A stretch of 64,000 nucleotides of DNA from Pyrocephalus nanus. Taxonomy: Eukaryota > Chordata > Aves > Passeriformes > Tyrannidae. The stretch covers positions 4,581,001 to 4,645,000 of the forward strand of contig CM076268.1 of NCBI GenBank assembly GCA_038380795.1, in the 5' to 3' direction. The notes beneath the pieces are model-generated. The model did no database searches, was not told where the DNA came from, and saw only the letters and a list, made by a program, of their open reading frames with translations. Every line of letters starts with the position of its first letter. Positions within the stretch are counted from its first letter, which is position 1. The position numbers and the translations under genes were made by a program. Of this stretch, positions 59,234 through 64,000 are shown in pieces.

Positions 59234-59938
59234 GTAAAAAATGTTAAAGAAAATAGGCTAAACTTTGGGTTGGCTTGTTTGTTCTCCTCTATTTTGAGAA
59301 TCTGAACCATGCATTATCCTTGAAAAATTGTTGAAAAATAAATTCTAGGTTTTAAGTGATTATTTTTCCTAGAAGTTCTATTACACCTGTTTGTCTTGGT
59401 TTTTTATACCAGTAAGAAAAAAAATGGGCAAAGCTGTATTTACAGCTGTTTAGAGAAAGGATTTTAAACTGCTACACCTGAAACAATAGATGTCTCTTGC
59501 CAAAACTTCCCCTGCCATGAAGATTCCAGTCAAACATCTAAAGATATTTTTTCACTAATACCTTTCTTGATTTTTTTTTTTTTGGTCTTTTTTGCTAAAG
59601 CATGTGTTTTATCTAATGGTCAATAAAACTCCTTCCCTGTGAGGGTGGGGAGGCCCTGGCACAGGTTTCCCAGAGAAGCTGTGGCTGCCCCCTGGATCCC
59701 TGGAAGTGTCTAAGGCCATGTTGGACGGGGCTTGGAGCAACCTGAACTCATGGAAGGTGTCTTGGTTTTAAATCAGTGCTGCTGCATCTTCCCCACAAGC
59801 AGACACCATTTGAAATCCCCCCCTGGCTTTGCCACATCTGTCGTGCTGTGGTTCCTTTTCCTGCTGAGAATGTTTCAAGGCTTTGCTTGAGTTCAGAGCT
59901 GTCCATCTGATGACGTGGGGCTTCTGTTCCGTCTGCAG
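59234..59938 (+). other. DOCK1: DOCK1 intron w14-w15 (705 nt)
   Basis: A phase-0 intron with a T-rich patch near 59570-59600 and a sense CR1 fragment (59629-59761). Confidence 0.92.
59629..59761 (+). mobile_element. CR1 fragment lacking the tail
   Basis: Sense: 'ccctgtgagggtggggaggc' to 'gagcaacctgaactcatgga', truncated at 'aggtgtcttgg'. Confidence 0.9.
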
Positions 59939-60025
59939 AACATGTGGATCGAGAGAACCATCTACGTGACAGCCTATAAATTACCGGGGATTCTGAGGTG
60001 GTTTGAAGTCAAATCGGTTTTCATG
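59939..60025 (+). CDS. DOCK1: DOCK1 exon w15 (DHR-2 lobe C entry)
   Basis: The exon has 87 nt, 29 codons: [10 protein letters not shown] then [19 protein letters not shown]. The MWIERT and [10 protein letters not shown] motifs are near-universal in DHR-2 domains and lead into the catalytic lobe C. Acceptor ccgtctgcag, donor gtaaga, both flanking introns phase 0. From memory human has TIYTTAYK where this bird has TIYVTAYK. Intact in every other respect. Confidence 0.97.
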
Positions 60026-60261
60026 GTAAGATCAGTTTGGCTTTATTGAGATTGCCTGAAAAAAATGGGGGGTTTGTAGAGCCAGGGAGCCAGGAGTGCA
60101 GCCAGCTCTCCTGGGTCTTTAGGGCAAGGGCTGATTGATTAAATTCTTGAGCACTTTTATTAAGTATTTGTGGCTCCCAGCAGGCCAGTGTAGCCCTAAA
60201 AGGAAGAGGGACCTGAGGTGCTGTAAGGGAACCCTGCCCCATCCTAATGAATCGAGCCTGA

Positions 60262-60291
60262 ATTTGGGTATTTTGGATTTGGGTATTTTGA
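60262..60291 (+). repeat. Two-copy 15-bp tandem repeat
   Basis: Atttgggtattttgg followed directly by atttgggtattttga. Confidence 0.9.
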
Positions 60292-61861
60292 TTGTCATTT
60301 ATCCAAAATATACCACAAATCAAATGCATTGTATGTGTCTGCTTTTCTCACCATTTGTGATTAAAGGTTGTTTTTGTTTCTTTTCCACGTTTAGCTAAAT
60401 ATACCCTCTGCAACCTCACAGAGTAACTCCAAATTACTCATTTCTCTGTTCAACCATTTAGACTGTTTAGATAAGACATATCCATTAAACGCCTTTAAGA
60501 TTAAATTATTCTTACACAGCTGTAATTTTTAAGGAGCAATAAAAACATTGTTACTGCGGTTTTTAAATCTCTCTTGTGAGGCTTATTTTTAAAGGAAAAG
60601 AACAATTTGCATATGATTAATTAAAACCTTTTTCATTGCTCCATTGAGGTTATGTTGGACAGTTGTATTTGGATGAACAGAAGTAATGCAGAAAATTACT
60701 ATGGTATCTATAGTAACAGAATATGAATGTGATGTGTGACAGTAATAGGCAGCTGAATAAAACACATTGAATTTTTAATGAATTTTGTAGTTTCAATACA
60801 ATCCTGATGGAGGAGATTGTATTTAACCTCTTGATTGCAAAAAGTCTTGCTTGGAAAGGCTGGCAAATGTGGTGAAAGTCCCTTTTCCTGATGAGCCCAG
60901 AGCAGAGCCTGACAGGCAGTTTGTGTCCACACACCCCTAACACTCTGCTTGGCATCCAAATGGGCAGAAATCCTGGGAGATTTGGTGAGTCAGGATTATA
61001 TTAGTTGCACAGCTGAAAAATGATACCAGAATGGAACTTCATACCGAGCGGGAAGACAAGCTGTAGATAACTTTTGACCTCCTCTGGCTTAGTTACTACA
61101 AAATGGGTATTGACTTTCTGCAAGATCCCTGTCAGCTAAAAGGCTGGGAGTGGGATCACGAGGTTACATCCCTGTAATGCTAAATTGTGATTATGGATAC
61201 AGATATTATTGATCTTTTGCTAAGCACCGAGATATCCAAGCAGCTTTAGCACGTTTCATATTTTATTGATGGAACTGGGATATCTTTAAAGGAAGAGGTG
61301 AGATCACATCAAATCGGTGCTGGGAGAGCTGAGTAATTTAATAAATGCAGTGTATTATGTTACATAACCCATAGGAACATGCAGAATTGCCTTAAATCTA
61401 TTGGCTTTTAAAATTCTTTCTGAGTACTTTTCCCTAAACCTTTTCAGTCTGTTCATTATCTGCAAGAAATTCAGGGCCCACATTCATTCTTCTGTATCTG
61501 ATTTGGTTTAGCTGGACACAAGTAGTTGCATGGGAAAAATTTGCTGAGGCCAGCCAGTGAATTAGAAACAGGCTTTGGACTCATATTGGGTTTTAAAAAG
61601 CACAAATTCTAATCTCTGTTTTGTTTTTATCTTGAAATTTTGTAGTGGTGCAAATGTAGCAGGAGTATGTAATTCCTGGCCCAGAGTGAGCAAGCCACTG
61701 CAACAAGGCTCATAATTTACACGTGTAATAAATAGCTTTCAGTAAGTGCCAAAGCCCAGTTTATTGTAGTGGGAAGTGCAATTCTCCATCTGCTTTTAAA
61801 AAAGCAGAGGGAGGGTTATAAGAGTAGTAAAAGAAGGGAGAATGAGAGAGAAAGCCATGAT

Positions 61862-61876
61862 TGCTGCTGCTGCTGC
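61862..61876 (+). repeat. (TGC)5 microsatellite
   Basis: Five perfect TGC units followed by agag. Confidence 0.9.
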
Positions 61877-63294
61877 AGAGTTAGAGAAGCTCTGTCAGCT
61901 CAATGAGTGCTAATTTCTGTAGATGCTCAAGAGCTTTAAAAGCAATGGTTCATCAACACATTATTGCATAATTATAAACCCATTAATACAAATGACAGAA
62001 TCCTAAATTTAGCCTGTAATGTTCACAACAGTTCTTGATCTGACACATCTTCAGATGTGGAATGTGGCTTTACTCTCCCAGTCCCAACTTCCCCCGTGGC
62101 ACATTCAGCTCTGTCCAAGCCTGGACTGCTCCCTGTTCCCAGCAGAAACCTCAGGCTCCTTCCCTGCCTTCCAGAATAATTCACCAGGCAGGCTGCTAAA
62201 AATGCTAATTAAAACATCCTTGATGTAATCAGCTGGCAGGTGTAAGAGTAACAACTAAAGAGATTTGATTATAAGTGGTTCTCAGAAACGGGGTAAGCAA
62301 CTGATAGCCAGGTAGAAGCGCTGCTTTGTTTATGTAGCATTTATGTAGATGAGGGTGTAATCAAATATACCCTTGCATTTTCCTCACAGGCCTCAATTAA
62401 CCTTCCTTTTCTCTTCCTACCACATCGTTTTTTTTAACATAAGCAGGCTGTGTCTTCCAGTGAGGACTGTCTACACTCTGGGTCACTGCAAATTAGTAAT
62501 TTTCAGACCATTCACTAATACTTAAAATATGTTAATACTGTTTTTTTTCAATGTGAACAACTGTCATTCCGAAAGACACACTAAAAAAATTGCTGGAGAT
62601 CAGTCAATTAAAATAAGCAAGTTTTAGACAGTGTAAGAGCTAATTTACCCCATGAAGACATCTGAGGAGTTCTCTTCCTTGAAGTCCAGGCTGTGGGAGA
62701 AAGGAAATTTCTCCCTTCAGTTCTCAACATTCTGATGAAGAAAATGTGACCCCGTGGGAAAAGGCCCAGCAGATTGCTTAGATGTCATCTCTTCAGCATA
62801 TTAAACTTGATGTCCTTGGAAATATACCAAAAGAATCACTGCAGAAAAAAATCTCCTTGATTTTTGAGCTGCTTAGGATTACATTTTCCATCAGAAAATC
62901 CACGTTAGAGTTATCATTTCTTTCTTGCTGTTACGTTAAGCTGGATCTTCTTTGTGCTGCTAAAACTCACCGCCCCTTAATCTCTGATGTTCTCCCTAAT
63001 CCTCCAAAAACCTCACGTGGTTCCTGCCAGAGCCTTTCTAAATGTTGTGCTGGGTTGTAATCCACGGTGCAGCAGCAAAATGCATTTAACTTTCTCCACT
63101 GATACCGATCATCATCCCAGTTACCTCAGGAGAGAGATACCAAATATCTCAATGCCTGAAACCATCCTTTCTGGTAATTACTGGTTAAAAATCATAAACT
63201 GTGAGATTCCTGAAGTGTTTCTAATCATGATGGTTTAATGAACAGCCAGTTTAAAACTCCGCTCCTTGATTAAAACCTTCGGTTTTGATTTCAG

Positions 63295-63471
63295 GTTGAA
63301 ATCAGCCCCCTGGAAAACGCGATAGAGACCATGCAGCTGACCAATGATAAGATCAATAATATGGTTCAGCAGCACTTAAATGATCCAAACCTGCCCATCA
63401 ACCCCCTCTCGATGCTGCTCAACGGCATCGTGGACCCCGCGGTCATGGGAGGCTTCACAAACTACGAGAAG
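63295..63471 (+). CDS. DOCK1: DOCK1 exon w16 (DHR-2 catalytic lobe C)
   Basis: The exon has 177 nt, 59 codons, the largest here. The ISP motif (63301-63309) heads [11 protein letters not shown]; changing it to AAA is the classical way DOCK180 was made Rac-GEF-deficient. [19 protein letters not shown] (Asn43 to Gly53 of the exon at 63421-63453) is the helix-10 insert loop. In this family a valine there acts as nucleotide sensor and helps expel GDP and Mg2+; Val at 63442-63444 is the likely one. The end TNYEK is intact. Acceptor gatttcag, donor gtaacg, phase 0. The last part of DHR-2 and the C-terminal tail lie beyond the window. Confidence 0.97.
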
Positions 63472-64000
63472 GTAACGGCGGAATTCCCTGTCCTGCAGTG
63501 CCTCAGCTGGGCCCCAGCACAGGAAGGGCATGGATCTGTTGGACAGTCCAGAGGAGGCACCAGGATGGTCAGAGGGATGGAGCAGCTCTGCTGTGGGGAA
63601 AGGATGAGGGAGTTGGGATTGGTCAGCCTGGAGGAGAGAAGCTTTGGAGTGACCTGATTGTGGCCTTCCGGGAGCTGAAGGGACAACAAGGAGGTTGGAG
63701 AGAGACTATTTACAAGGGCCTGGAGGGACAGGACAAGGGGGAATGGCTTCCCACTGACAGAGGGCAGGGTTAGATGGGATATTGGGAAGGAATTGTTGGC
63801 TGTGAGGGTGGGGAGGCCCTGGCACTGGTTGCCCAGAGAAGCTGTGGCTGCCCCATCCCTGGAAGTGTCCAAGGCCAGGTTGGACGGGGCTTGGAGCAAC
63901 CTGGGCTAGTGGAAGGTGTCCCTGCCCATGGCATGGAGTAGAACTGGATGGGTTTTAAGGTCCTTTAAGGTCCCTTCCATCACAAACCACTCTGGGATTT
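63472..64000 (+). other. DOCK1: DOCK1 intron after w16 (5' end only)
   Basis: A phase-0 intron of which 529 nt are visible, nearly all occupied by a sense CR1. Confidence 0.92.
63493..64000 (+). mobile_element. CR1 LINE, at least 500 bp, runs off the window
   Basis: Sense: 'ctgggccccagcacaggaag', 'gagaagctttggagtgacct', 'cactgacagagggcagggtt' and 'aaaccactctgggatttt'. The first CR1-like bases are within about 20-35 nt of the exon w16 donor. Confidence 0.92.

Larger units (their letters stand above)
60026..63294 (+). other. DOCK1: DOCK1 intron w15-w16 (3269 nt)
   Basis: A phase-0 intron in which I find no CR1. It has a 15-bp tandem duplication (atttgggtattttg at 60262 and 60277) and (TGC)5 at 61862-61876. 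The rest is unique AT-rich sequence. Confidence 0.9.
1..64000 (+). other. DOCK1: DOCK1 gene, internal part (16 exons plus introns)
   Basis: The sixteen exons described separately join in phase into 549 uninterrupted codons. DOCK1 (DOCK180) is a large cytoplasmic Rac1 exchange factor. With ELMO proteins it drives actin remodelling in apoptotic-cell engulfment, migration and myoblast fusion. The part seen here is the C-terminal half of the ARM solenoid and most of the DHR-2 catalytic domain. I prefer DOCK1 over the close paralogues DOCK5 and DOCK2 because of wording such as HKYLAKSGETFVKLVVRLME and KLDLPSKFHRPVSEQIM, which DOCK5 does not share as I recall it. Every exon has AG/GT boundaries. 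Neither end of the gene lies in the window. The summed coding length, 1648 nt, is about 30% of the roughly 1865-residue human protein. Confidence 0.93.

Noticed and set aside
17665..63471. Assignment to DOCK5 or DOCK2 instead of DOCK1
   Set aside because: Exons w2, w6, w8, w10 and w13 carry DOCK1-type wording where DOCK5 differs clearly as recalled. DOCK2 is more distant in the same places.
1..64000. Nested INSYN2A (FAM196A)-like gene, which lies inside human DOCK1
   Set aside because: I found no long antisense coding exon in the introns present here; it would be in an intron outside this window.
1..64000. CRISPR arrays, prokaryotic operons, phage or toxin-antitoxin systems
   Set aside because: No spaced direct repeats, ribosome-binding sites or compact gene order; the sequence is clearly vertebrate.

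Overview
The window is vertebrate nuclear DNA, almost certainly from a bird and probably a songbird. About 34 recognisable fragments of the CR1 LINE are scattered through it. They are truncated at the 5' end and finish in the CR1 tail (ttctgtgattctgtga type) rather than in poly-A. No mammalian L1 or Alu is seen. A tRNA-Ile-like half element at 14816-14853 resembles the tRNA-Ile-derived SINE known from passerines. There are no prokaryotic features: no operons, CRISPR arrays, insertion sequences or complete single-exon genes.

The only protein-coding gene I can support is DOCK1 (DOCK180) on the + strand, and only its middle part is present. Sixteen exons between 17665 and 63471 join in a consistent reading phase into 1648 nt. 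That is one leading base plus 549 codons with no stop or frameshift, corresponding roughly to human residues 995-1543 (numbering from memory). Exons w1-w6 encode the helical ARM-repeat solenoid. Exons w7-w16 encode most of the DHR-2 (DOCKER) Rac guanine-nucleotide exchange domain, including the ISP motif and the [11 protein letters not shown] loop. The promoter, start codon, DHR-1, SH3, stop codon and 3' UTR all lie outside the window.

Layout: 1-17664 is intron with CR1 copies, a probable MIR relic, a tRNA-Ile-derived half, an AAT microsatellite and a 44-bp minisatellite. From 17665 to 27165 are exons w1-w4, with a CRE/MEF2-like motif cluster near 24.3-24.45 kb and a polypurine tract just before w4. 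From 27166 to 36284 is a 9.1-kb intron with a nested CR1 pair. From 36285 to 44777 are exons w5-w9. From 44778 to 53522 is an 8.7-kb intron with a long CR1 that keeps a reverse-transcriptase scrap. From 53523 to 60025 are exons w10-w15, with an endogenous-retrovirus-like relic and a 53-bp minisatellite. Exon w16 is at 63295-63471, and a CR1 starts almost at its donor and runs off the window end.

I did not find a new biological system. The most useful signals are CR1 insertions crowding DOCK1 splice sites (exons w12, w14, w16), the tRNA-derived half, the CRE/MEF2 cluster and two minisatellites. Domain and family identifications rest on recalled family sequence, because no database search was possible.
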